NCBI GenBank assembly: GCA_002633005.1
Contig: NMRA01000055.1
Location: forward strand, 540,458-576,359
Direction: 5' to 3'
DNA from: Phoronis australis
Taxonomy: Eukaryota; Phoronida; Phoronidae
Length of the DNA stretch: 35,902 bases
Below are positions 8,936 through 17,135 of this stretch, piece by piece. The position numbers and the translations under genes are program-made. Position 1 is the first letter of the stretch; the number at the start of each line of letters is the position of its first letter. The notes beneath the pieces were generated by a model. It did not search any database, had not been told where the DNA came from, and saw only the letters and a list, made by a program, of their open reading frames with translations.

Positions 8936-10541
8936 CAAATACTCCACGGCGGTTGGTAGTGAAAAAAAAACTTGTTTTCGCTTGACCAGAACCAAGCCAA
9001 CATGAGCAATTTTGAGGATAATGCCTCTGCACAATCACCTGTTCTGGGTCGACTCACTTAACGTATGCACACTATATGCATTACGCGCTAAGATAAAGCG
9101 TGCAGATTATTATTATTTACTTTCTACAAAATTGTGGTACATTGCTATCAAAATTCGTTGTTAAATTACGATCATTTTTCATAAAATTTTGTTGAAGTTC
9201 CAGGGCGAAATCTTGCCGACAAATGCGTAGCTGCTGGTCTCGCAATCGTCGATAGGGCTTGAATTCTTAAATAAGAATACAGCTTTGACTCAACAAATTA
9301 CCTGAAATCCTCCTCAAGTTTTCCAAATAGCGTCTCTAAGATTTTTAAGTTCTTGTGAAGTCTGGATTAACTGCAGATTAAGTCCAAATCTACGCTAGAT
9401 TGTAGCACGCAACCCGAGAAAAATCTCTGTGGGAACACATGTTGTTGTCACGTGACGTTTGTTTTGAAGTTTGTATGCGTGTGTGTGAGAGTAAGCGTGC
9501 GTGTGCTTGTCAGAGTTCATTTGCCAGAGTAATGTAATGATCTAGGTGTGCATTGTATCCAAAAAAAAAAAAAATAAGTCAAGCAGTCAAGCAGAGCGTG
9601 TTTTAATATTTACGGCTTAGCACTTGCTGGCCTCATCTGCTAAAAACGTTCGAGAATTTTTTCGGTAAGACCGACATGTCACTCATTGAGTCGCCGGGTG
9701 AGTGGATGCGTGACCGTAGTGTAACAGCTATTTCCCGGAAGATTTGGGGTGTAAGGGTGCGAAGTGGGTCATTTTGACCTTAAAAACACCAATTATGATT
9801 AGTTAAATAATTTCTCTTAAAAATAATGCAGAAGCTTTTTACGGTATTGGAAACTTTCGGAAATTAGTGCCAATATTTATTTGCCGATGCTATGTTACCC
9901 GATTAATCTTCGATGACAGTCGGTACATTATGCAGCGCGCGCTTCTTGGTCGCGTGCTAACACTGGTCGAGTTTTTTTTTTTAGTCTTCGATTCACGGTT
10001 TTCACATGCACAAAGAAGTTTGAGGCCGGAGAAGATCTGTACTGGAAAGAAACAATGCAATCCCGCTCTTTGACAAGTACGCTGTGTCTGTTTTCAAAGT
10101 CCAGACCCGCGTAGTGGGGCACATCCCTCGCAAGAGCAGCAAAACTTCTGCGTTCTTTTTGAATCGCGGCGTAAGTTTGAAGTGTATACGGACATAACGG
10201 TGAGGCTCGTGGTCCGTTACAAATTCAGGCTGTCGGATCTTTCAATTGATAAATTGGAGACGTTAGAACTGTAGGTAAGGGCATTTTTCGCATGTAGTTC
10301 ATGGGCTGGGCGCTTACTTTAGCAAAGTCTGAAAACGCGTTGGGGCACTTGTTGAGCCATGGGCGCTAATTAGGGTGAATAGCGGCAGAATTACATACAG
10401 CAGCGTAGTTTAATGCACGCAAATTACACGTCGTGCAAACCAGTCGGTCATCCCGTTTACCATCAACAATCCCAGTAGCCTTTGCGCACCCTAATTTCCG
10501 GACATGCGCAAATGTTAAATCGATTCGGTTGCAACTCCGCT
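8575..10541 (+). mobile_element. TIR DNA element, 1,967 bp, inserted in copy B
   Basis: The ends are exact 14-bp inverted repeats: AGCGGAGTTGCAAC at 8575-8588 and GTTGCAACTCCGCT at 10528-10541. Copy A gives the empty site (GACTTCAATTAAGTTTCG). Comparison shows a 2-bp AT duplication at 8573-8574 and 10542-10543. The inside holds a 120-codon plus frame near the left end, a broken HIRAN-like region near 9960-10265, a poly-A run at about 9561-9573, and otherwise noncoding sequence. No recognisable transposase was found, so it is probably non-autonomous or badly decayed. The superfamily is unknown. Confidence 0.85.
9960..10265 (+). pseudogene. Degenerate HIRAN-like domain region inside the TIR element
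   Basis: Across frame changes the plus strand reads TKKFEAGEDLYWKE, then NNAIPLFDKYAVSVFKVQT, then RVVGHIPRKSSKTSAFFLNR. The pattern (GExLxxxxE..N..DxYAVAVxK...VVGHIPRxxS....FFLxRG) is that of HIRAN-like proteins often found beside mobile elements in invertebrates; this is recalled family knowledge. At least two frame changes are required and a TAA follows CIRT, so it is not expressible as one chain. A further frame (VRYKFRLSDLSIDKLE near 10205-10260) may be the C-terminal part. Confidence 0.5.
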
Positions 10542-10894
10542 ATTAAGTTTCGCTGAGAGTGGATTACCGCCAACGTCGAAGTGATGTTTAATATGAGCAT
10601 TTAATACAATGCATCAAAAGGATTAATAAACCAAATTCCCTTTTCTGCGAGACACGTGACTCCACGTCCAGTCAGCTTCTTTCGACTATTGTCCCTTTAA
10701 ATTATCGTCCTAGACAAGGTTTGGGCAAAATGATTATGTCCTTTCAGAGTTCAAAATATTTTCCCCAGCTAGGCATCCCATTTTTACGTATACACGTCAC
10801 GGTTTCATCTGTTGTTACCACCGCTTTAAGTAAGTTAGACATCAAGGAATTGTCTTTCAGCGTTCAAGCTGTATAACACACGTTACTACGCCAC

Positions 10895-10973
10895 TACACC
10901 ACGGAGAGTGGTTAAGGTGCTGAACTCGAATTATCAGTAGTTTCAGAAGTCGTGGGTTCAAATCCTGCCTAGG
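10895..10973 (+). ncRNA. tRNA-Ser-like sequence, probable SINE head or tRNA pseudogene
   Basis: An A-box-like GAGTGGTTAAGG (near 10907-10918), an ACTCGAATT stretch where a serine (CGA) anticodon loop would be, and a good B box GGTTCAAATCC at 10955-10965 resemble tRNA-Ser. The expected 5' acceptor strand pairing with CCTAGGA is absent and the T stem is imperfect. A true tRNA is therefore unlikely. The A-rich stretch right after CCTAGGAC suits a tRNA-derived SINE. Confidence 0.45.
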
Positions 10974-11292
10974 ACAAAAAAAGTCACACCATGAGTGTAT
11001 CACATATCCGTGCCAACAAAAGATTACAAGAACGCTTTAACAATAAAAAACTTGTTACCTGATCCTGTAAAACTCCTTTCGTGTGGAGTTGAAACTGTAC
11101 GCTGAACACTTTTGACTATACTATAAAACTACTCATGTTAAAAAAACATGGAAAGTGCATAGGGACAAGTCAACCTGGCAGATTTGATAGAATTTCATTC
11201 ACACTATCCGAGAAAGAAGGCGTTAAGTGTGTCAACGCTTTTCCTCCGTGTGGCAAATACCATGCAAACTCATGAAATATGACGTCGCAGGC

Positions 11293-11470
11293 TTTCGTAA
11301 AATGTAACAATGGTACATTTCTTGCATGTGCATTCGACGTAAATTCTAACAATTACATAAAACGTAACAACTTGTTACATTTTATGTCATTGTTACATTT
11401 TGCGTTGCTAGGCCTCTCCTAAAATGTAACAAGTTGTTACATTTTACGGCGTATCAATGCTCCGAGATCA
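11293..11470 (-). repeat. Palindromic AAATGTAACA-type repeat, copy 3 (inverted)
   Basis: This is the reverse complement of the 4837-4985 repeat, including the TTCGTAAAATGTAA start, GCATTCGACG middle and CGGCGTATCA end, with an extra GTAACA/TGTTAC pair. It lies outside the large duplicated block and in opposite orientation, so it is an independent insertion of the same family. Confidence 0.6.
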
Positions 11471-11493
11471 CTTCCAGTTTGAAAAGTGGTCTA

Positions 11494-11587
11494 AATCAAA
11501 TGCTCGCTGGTTCCCTGCGTGCCGCTAGATGGGGCGGTAGCCGCGCTGGCTGGGCTAAGCACGCAGGGAACCAGCGAGAATCAAATG
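11494..11587. other. 9-bp target-site duplications flanking the 76-bp mini-element
   Basis: AATCAAATG lies at 11494-11502 and again at 11579-11587, directly abutting both ends of the inverted-repeat element. Confidence 0.85.
11503..11578. mobile_element. 76-bp miniature TIR element, MULE-like
   Basis: Perfect 20-bp terminal inverted repeats (CTCGCTGGTTCCCTGCGTGC and its complement) enclose a 36-bp GC-rich core containing CCGCTAGATGGGGCGG. A perfect 9-bp duplication flanks it. Nine-base duplications are typical of Mutator-like (MULE) transposition; assignment to that superfamily is inference. The perfect repeats and duplication indicate a young insertion. It has no coding capacity. Confidence 0.8.
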
Positions 11588-11776
11588 CTGTTTTGTGATA
11601 GGCCGGGTACACCACCCGGGTCTACAAGGTCAATTTTACTCATGAACGGAGATAAGCCAGAAACACGAGTCCAATGACCGTCAGTGTTTTCTCAGTTCAG
11701 GTCATTCGATAAGGCCTAAAGAATTGTCCCCGTGAGGATGGATTTTCTGTGACTTTTGAAAAGCGCTACTGACATA

Positions 11777-13063
11777 ATGCTGATTGACGCTCTGTTTATT
11801 GCTTGTAACAAGCTATTCACGGTACTTCAAAATTTGCTATGGATTGTAAACGGAACGCGTGCCAAGATTGAAGAACGTAAGAATGCTAATTATGAAACTT
11901 GTGCCCACGTTCGTAGAATCGTCGGACGCAGGATGATGTTTCCTTCGTATGTCCAAGAGATCGACGTTTTCATGACTATTCACTATTCATTTACCAGTCC
12001 AACTTGCGTCCTTAAAGATGACGTGACGCTGTATAACGTCACTAGCGATGAAGCTGTATTTGTGAAGTGTCCATCAAACATAGACGTACACAGATCTGAG
12101 GTAAACGCTTTTATGTACAACGCCCAATTCCAGCACGCAACGCACATCATAGTCATACCAGTCAAACATTTTTTACGCTTAGCTTCCGAAATAGAACAAC
12201 AAGAAACGCCTCTGATATTTCTACCCAACACAGGCCGATGTGGCTCCACGATTTTGACACAGTTGTTTGAGTCCATGGACGGTGGAGTGGCAATGTCCGA
12301 GCCCACGTGGACTATGGGACTGGAATTAATGAAACGGAGGAATGAAGACATTGGGCGCCTAACGAAAGCTTGTATTAAACTTGCATGCCACTCGGAGAAA
12401 CCTCGGGCGTTTCACTGCGTGAAACTCGAAAGCGTTAGCACCGACTTGATTGAAGCAGTTGCAGAAAACATCCCTCGTGTAAAGACAGTATTTATGTACC
12501 GGAAATTTCCAATGAAAACATTCGATTCCTTTGTAAATATGTTTAGGGTTTTGTCAAGTAATACAGTTCTGGACTGGTTGCCTGGAGTAACACAGAAAAT
12601 AACCGTACATAGATGGCGAAGAAAGTTTTTGTTCTTAGAATACAACAAAACCCAGTTTGGAAGAGAGCGATTTACCTTGAAAGAACTTATCTTGGTTCAC
12701 CTTTGCTTGATCAAAAACATGTTTTGCGCCTATGTAAAAAATCACAAAGCTCTTGGATTGCGCTACGAAGATCTAATCGATAATCCACTCGCTTACTTGA
12801 CCGAAGTATGTCGCTACTGTGGCTTATCGAGCGAAAATTTGGAGAAGCAAATACAAGAAACAATGTCGAAGGATTCCCAGCAAGGCTCACATCTCGATTT
12901 CAAGAAAAGTGGTGTAGTGAAATATTCATCAAGATCCGACCAAGGGTTCGTAGCTACGCTTCACAAACTTAAGGCCAGATTCGAGTCGTTTGGTCTTGAC
13001 ATACCCTGTGACGGTGTTGAAGAATGGAACCTGCCGTTCACTTTAAAAGTTGAAGCTGACTAA
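11777..13063 (+). CDS. Sulfotransferase-like protein, single exon
   Basis: This 428-aa protein resembles the PAPS-dependent sulfotransferases widespread in invertebrates. The first in-frame ATG is 11777. A four-codon upstream frame (ATG 11738, TGA 11750-11752) lies in the same frame and ends before it. The 5'-phosphosulfate-binding loop is NTGRCGSTIL at residues 151-160, followed by a SEP motif. The 3'-phosphate-binding segment is YRKFPMKTFDSF (R242, P245, S251), one residue longer between R and S than the common spacing. A hydrophobic N-terminus (LFIACNKLFTVLQNLLWIV) could be a signal anchor, implying a Golgi-type enzyme; this is inference. The frame is complete and intronless and sits between repeats. 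The acceptor substrate cannot be predicted. Confidence 0.85.
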   Translation: MLIDALFIACNKLFTVLQNLLWIVNGTRAKIEERKNANYETCAHVRRIVGRRMMFPSYVQEIDVFMTIHYSFTSPTCVLKDDVTLYNVTSDEAVFVKCPSNIDVHRSEVNAFMYNAQFQHATHIIVIPVKHFLRLASEIEQQETPLIFLPNTGRCGSTILTQLFESMDGGVAMSEPTWTMGLELMKRRNEDIGRLTKACIKLACHSEKPRAFHCVKLESVSTDLIEAVAENIPRVKTVFMYRKFPMKTFDSFVNMFRVLSSNTVLDWLPGVTQKITVHRWRRKFLFLEYNKTQFGRERFTLKELILVHLCLIKNMFCAYVKNHKALGLRYEDLIDNPLAYLTEVCRYCGLSSENLEKQIQETMSKDSQQGSHLDFKKSGVVKYSSRSDQGFVATLHKLKARFESFGLDIPCDGVEEWNLPFTLKVEAD

Positions 13064-13144
13064 AAATAGGACAATCCCGGACCCAGTACACAAACTGCGA
13101 CACTCGAATCTAGCTGGTATTTACTCACACTGTAAACATCCGTC

Positions 13145-13480
13145 AGCCACATTTGCTGCCTCGTTTTCATGCCCGTGGAGTTTCACGTGTTATTTGTTGT
13201 TGTGTGATTCGTTACAAGTTTTTCTAGCTTCCATTACGTCCAGGCAATGCCAACGAAATATTACTATTGTGTTGTGGGCTGAAACTCCTACATGAGAAAG
13301 TTTGATAAACCGTACAAATACCCGTGGATGCGTGATCTGAAATTCTTCGCCTTCCCGGCATCAATGAGAGACACGTAAATGTGCCCCATTTCCAAAACAA
13401 GGTCAGGTTCTTTCTTATCTCCGGGACAAAGGAGATTTCTATAGCTGTGTACTTCGATCGGGACAACGCTCTTATTGTTC
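13145..13480 (+). pseudogene. Degenerate THAP-like first exon, copy 1
   Basis: From ATG 13246 the frame reads MPTKYYYCVVG, a TGA where the second zinc-binding Cys is expected, then NSYMRKFDKPYKYPWMRDLK and FFAFPASMRDT before a TAA. This matches the start of THAP-like zinc fingers (MPxxYCCVxGC...KYPWM.D..FF.FP). Related copies occur at 30025-30260 (inverted) and 30310-30640. The shared match covers the upstream noncoding part and a downstream GGACAAAGGAGATTTCTAT word, so this is a repeated element remnant and not a host gene. It falls in the 3' flank of the sulfotransferase gene. Confidence 0.6.
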
Positions 13481-13742
13481 GGTCAACGACAGAAAAAAAT
13501 ATTAGCGTAAGAGTTGTCTCATGGTAAAATTTGATGGTGACGCAAACTCGTTTGGTCCAGCGTCGTTGAAGAGAATTTGAAGACCGTTAAAATTAAAATA
13601 TTTCATTAAGGTCATTCAACGTTTTCTATTTCGCTACGGAATACAAGTCTTATGGTGTTAATTCCGTTATTTTTCTTTTTAATATGCCACTGTCGGGAAG
13701 TTATGCTTTAGAAAAATGAAACATACAGTGTGCTATATGTTC

Positions 13743-13769
<27 letters not shown>
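13743..13769. repeat. (GT)n microsatellite
   Basis: An uninterrupted run of about 13 GT dinucleotides. Confidence 0.95.
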
Positions 13770-13773
<4 letters not shown>

Positions 13774-13877
13774 TGTCTTAGTCAGCTATAGATCTATAGA
13801 TGTACTACTTACATAGTTACAACTGGTGATTCATGGACTCATGCTTGTAATTTTTGTAATTGCTTATTGGGTTATCT

Positions 13878-13883
13878 AATAAA
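13878..13883 (+). terminator. Candidate polyadenylation signal AATAAA
   Basis: AATAAA followed by GTGTTAAACC lies about 0.8 kb after the sulfotransferase stop. It is the clearest plus-strand signal there, but it is separated from the gene by a THAP-like repeat, so the link is uncertain. Confidence 0.35.
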
Positions 13884-13910
13884 GTGTTAAACCAAAAAAT
13901 TGCAGGCTTC

Positions 13911-14062
13911 ACTGGCTTGCTTCATACTGTGCTGTCGACATTGAGATTTGGAGTGCGATTACACATGATCACTTGAAGCCAAACTCCATCTTGTCAGTCA
14001 GCTGTTTGCCGAATGACAGTGAGCGCATGCGCACATTTATCATTAATGGGAGGGAGATTAGA
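13911..14062 (+). repeat. Dispersed repeat, copy at 13.9 kb
   Basis: This matches 3281-3411 (words TGCTGTCGACAT, GGAGTGCGATTACACA, GAGCGCATGCGCACATTTATCATT). The 14.06-14.82 kb stretch after it is AT-rich and shows no gene that I can support. Confidence 0.6.
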
Positions 14063-14823
14063 AACTCTGCAGTTACTACAGTTTTTCCTCCGCGCGTATT
14101 TAAGAATGATTCTACATAAAAACCATATGAAAATGAAAAATCACTATATACTCAAAAATTCATACAGAGCTAATATTTTGTGCACGTGTTGGGATGCTGG
14201 CCCAAAGTACACTGCTGCAATATTTGCGCTCAATGACCTTTGGTTACCGAGATATGACCTATTTGGATATAAAGGCATATTTTGCATTTTTTCATGTCAG
14301 TAAAACTGCATTTTTAACGGCAAAAAATCAGACTTGGAAAACTGGTGACAAAGTTTGACATTGACGGTCATAAAGATGCATATGAGGTTAGTAAGAAAAT
14401 GAAATTTGCAACTCATAGGTACAATTAAATTTCCAGCAGGGGAGAAAACTCCGAGACCACTTTTCAGGGCAGTCACAAGTGGCAATATGTTGCTTAACCT
14501 GCCTGCTATATCGGAATATGTTTGAAGTTGAAATTCTCTGTGTAGACACTTCTAAGCTTGAACTTGGATAATTGCTTTTAAAAAACTTGTCTTTTCTATA
14601 TTTAAGGCTAAACATGGCCCTCGAATTTGGGCATTTTTGTGATGTGGCCTTACTCTGACTGACAAGAGAATTGAGGCTACTCTTTTAGTTCAGAGATATC
14701 TCCTAAAATATATGGCCTAGTATAAACAATGCAATATCACAAAAATTTAAGTTTCACTTTTGAGTCTCCAATTTTCTGAAACACTTTATGCTTTGTTTAA
14801 CTTTACCAATAGCACTTTAGGGT

Positions 14824-15225
14824 TTGAGATTACATGCACTTCCTGTCACTGCAAAGAATATGGAGAAATTTCCTTCTTACATTTGGTCAATTTTCCTTAA
14901 AAAGTGTGATTGCGGAGGAAATATGGCCTTCATAAGCTGTGTTAAAGACGTTAGAAGTCATCTGAGGTCATGCAAAGTGCCACCTGAGAAGTTTGAAAGT
15001 ATATCGAAATTACACTTGATTCTTGCCAGAGCTGGACAGTTCCATGCTGTGAGAGAGGACGCTCGACTGGCAAACCTCACACACATGGACATTAGTTTGG
15101 ACTTAGCATTATACAAAAATTTACGTGCTGTTATCCAGAACACACAGCTAGAACGAAGAGGAAGATTGAACGGGGCGTTGACTTTCGCATGTCGCAATGG
15201 ATTTTTCGCCAGTTTGATTTGCTAG
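14824..15225 (+). CDS. Unrecognised 133-codon ORF
   Basis: The frame opens at an alternative start codon; the first ATG-encoded Met is residue 13 of the open stretch (near 14860). The product contains KKCDCGGNMAFISCVKDVRS, then HLRSCKVPPEKFESISKLHL and a basic tail. Four Cys in two close pairs could form a small zinc-binding fold, but no family is recognised. It lies between repeat DNA and the P2X7-like fragment and may be an exon or remnant of a mobile-element gene. No convincing splice sites or neighbours were found, and chance is possible. Confidence 0.25.
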   Translation: MRLHALPVTAKNMEKFPSYIWSIFLKKCDCGGNMAFISCVKDVRSHLRSCKVPPEKFESISKLHLILARAGQFHAVREDARLANLTHMDISLDLALYKNLRAVIQNTQLERRGRLNGALTFACRNGFFASLIC

Positions 15226-15807
15226 TCCTTGTTGTAGGCAATTACATCGCCCTGGATGCCGCAGGCATGCAGGGGCTATAGTACATCCCCACAAAAAGTT
15301 ACTAATTTCAAAATACAGGAAATAAAATCAAATGAAAAATGCATGTATTCACATGGAGTTATAAACAACTCGTGTCATAAGTCTGGAAACGATTCAGTCA
15401 AGATAATTTGAACAAATCGATGAAAATCTGTCGCGGTTTGCTCACCGAGTTTCTCTTACCGGGTGCCATTTTGAGAAAGTTATATGAAATCAAATCAAGC
15501 ATGTTGACGAATAAAAAGTCCAAGGTATACAAATCTTACAAATGTCACTTGATACTTTCTCATGCTGTTTTGCAAGTGTCACGCGCTAGTGTCACGCGCT
15601 TCGTTCAGTCTCGCACTAGCCTTTCCCGCCACTTGGTTTTGCGTTGAGTTTACCGTGCGAATCTGTTCTATTCTACTTTTGTTTTGTGCTGTTTTTCAAC
15701 AATTGTCGCCATCACTTCCCACCGGCGAGTATTCTGCGGCAAGATAGGTTAGTAGAGAACTCAACTACGTTGGATTTAGGAATTGTTTAGTGTGTTGTAA
15801 GCTGAAA
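15226..15807. other. Noncoding stretch before the P2X7-like gene
   Basis: No supported gene lies here. It includes a short direct repeat (GTGTCACGCGCT near 15577-15600) and would contain any promoter of the gene starting at 15808. No TATA box is obvious. Confidence 0.5.
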
Positions 15808-16110
15808 ATGGCTGGAGTCGGTGACCCGTATCACAGTGACAGTAGTGTGAGTGACGGAGACCTTGTTCACAGCAGTGGTGACGAGGAATTTTTTCACGGA
15901 CATTCAGTGGGTGGGTACATGTTCGAGCCCGAGTATAACGAGGCAGAGTACGCACAGGCACAGGCAGCTGTTGAGAGAAACGAGGCGGCTACTGAGGGCA
16001 GACGTGGTGACACATCTTGGTGCAAATGCACTGTAGGCGTTGTTATGCCTACCTCAGTGGAATATCTGTTCAGAGTTCGACGAGGCCAAGCCACTAGTGG
16101 ACACGGTTAA
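15808..16110 (+). pseudogene. P2X7 C-terminus-like zinc-binding protein, 5' part, truncated
   Basis: The product is 100 aa from ATG 15808. It begins with an acidic, Ser-rich segment (SDGDLVHSSGDEEF), then YMFEPEYNEAEYAQAQAAVE, then GRRGDTSWCKCTVGVVMPTS. In invertebrate mobile-element proteins with a P2X7-type C-terminal zinc-binding module the order is acidic lead, F-EP-Y, then RVGNTDWCxCGxCxxMPT; this is recalled knowledge. The second Cys pair is disturbed. The original frame seems to shift after MPTSVEYLF, since another frame continues SEFDEAKPLVDTVKRTEEQ to about 16130 without stops. The rest of the zinc module is missing. The truncated end meets the convergent THAP gene. Confidence 0.5.
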
Positions 16111-16883
16111 GCGGACAGAGGAACAACTGTCCCACTTGCCAGAGTGTCCCGCGACACACTCCCACTGGATGGTAACCTGAGCATCCAAACTGCTTACATG
16201 GTGTCGTGTGACTTCCTCGCCACACACCTCGCACCTTCTAAATAGCTCCAACACTTTAGACAAGTCCACAATAAACTTGTCAAAGTTTGGCTCACCGATC
16301 TGCTCACTGGACGACGAACTGTCCTCTTCACTGGATGTCGAACTGGGCCTGTAATCACTCCCACTACTCAATATTATATCGCTGCAGGGCTGCTTAGAGG
16401 CTCTGGGCTGGAGAAAACAGCACACGGCGAATCACCACTGGTTCCAGGAATGGCACGCTCTGGGGTACGTTCGGAGGCACGGGCGACAGTAGATGAAGTG
16501 CCTCCACTGGCTCCAGTCACTGTACTGGCCACAGCTCGCGAGGTTTCTCGCTTCAAAAACCCACTTCTCGGGGGTGGCGACAGCGCACTGCCGGGAATCA
16601 ACACAGACGGAAGGGCATCCTTCTTCAGGCGTTGTTTCGCAGGGATCTTCATCAGTTCAGCGTACAAATCCCTTTCGTAATCGGACGGCAGAAAATGCTT
16701 GCCACACACACGGTAATTCTCGACTGCTTTGTACGTTGCGTGGACGGGTAACGCTGCGTTCTTCACACGAACGAGCCAAGTACGGCGAAGTGTGTCATCC
16801 ATCGGAAAGCGATGCAAAGGTTCTCCCAAAGCGCGCGTGAGGCGATAATTAGTACATCCCGGTACGCAGCAACAGTGTGGCAT
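16100..16883 (-). pseudogene. THAP-domain transposase-like gene, frame-broken and 3'-truncated
   Basis: From ATG 16883 (chosen because THAP domains start at or near residue 1) the protein reads MPHCCCVPGC. A C2CH zinc finger can be placed at C5, C10, C60 and H63, with the FP pair at residues 26-27, W36, and a terminal LPSVLIPG in place of the usual AVPTIF. A Ser/Thr/Pro-rich linker follows and stops at 16374. A second frame overlapping by ~50 bases continues with an acidic SSTSSEEDSSSSS run, then FIVDLSKVLELFRRCEVCGE and VTIQWECVAGHSGKWDS. The Cys-pair plus WxCxxGHxGxW pattern follows THAP in some transposase-like proteins (possibly Kolobok type). One frameshift near 16400 and loss of the catalytic part make it a relic. 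Confidence 0.65.
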
Positions 16884-17074
16884 GTTGACTAAATGAAAGC
16901 AAACGAGGACGGAACTTAACACAACCGAGGTAGAATAATGACTGACTCGGCAGCTCTCACAGTCAGACTATATGAAAAGAAATTGGCGCGAAATGCTTGC
17001 CTCCTAAAACGTCACTTCCGGAGTAGCGGACGAGTAATTAACAAAATTACAAAAAGCTGTAATTAAGTGGAAAA

Positions 17075-17135
17075 TATGTCTAGGATAACCAACCAACCTT
17101 ATTTTAGCTCAAAGTGACATGAAAAAAGGTTGCAT
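17075..17135 (-). mobile_element. Severely 5'-truncated LINE tail
   Basis: About 60 bases (AGGATAACCAACCAACCTT, then ATTTTAGCTCAAAGTGACAT) are the reverse complement of 1246-1305, the tail after the LINE copy 1 coding region. A copy with only the 3' tail is the expected product of aborted target-primed reverse transcription. Confidence 0.65.

Larger units (their letters stand above)
6573..10874. repeat. Large duplicated block, copy B, interrupted by a TIR element
   Basis: This is the same block as 3705-6478, diverged by scattered substitutions and indels and split by a 1,967-bp insertion at 8575-10541. It retains ~120 bp (about 6917-7035) missing in copy A and lacks the solo LTR. The small open frames in it (for example the Asn/Ser-rich minus frame at 7712-7960 over TTACTAC repeats) are low-complexity shadows. 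No host gene was recognised. Confidence 0.85.

Noticed and set aside
8473-9057. 194-codon minus-strand frame inside the TIR element
   Set aside because: It is antisense to another long frame, has no recognisable domain, and extends beyond the element's left end into target DNA.
8575-10541. Reading the TIR element as a TTAA-type (piggyBac/Kolobok) insertion because the empty site contains TTAA
   Set aside because: The left flank ends CAAT and the right begins ATTAAG; only an AT duplication reproduces the empty sequence.
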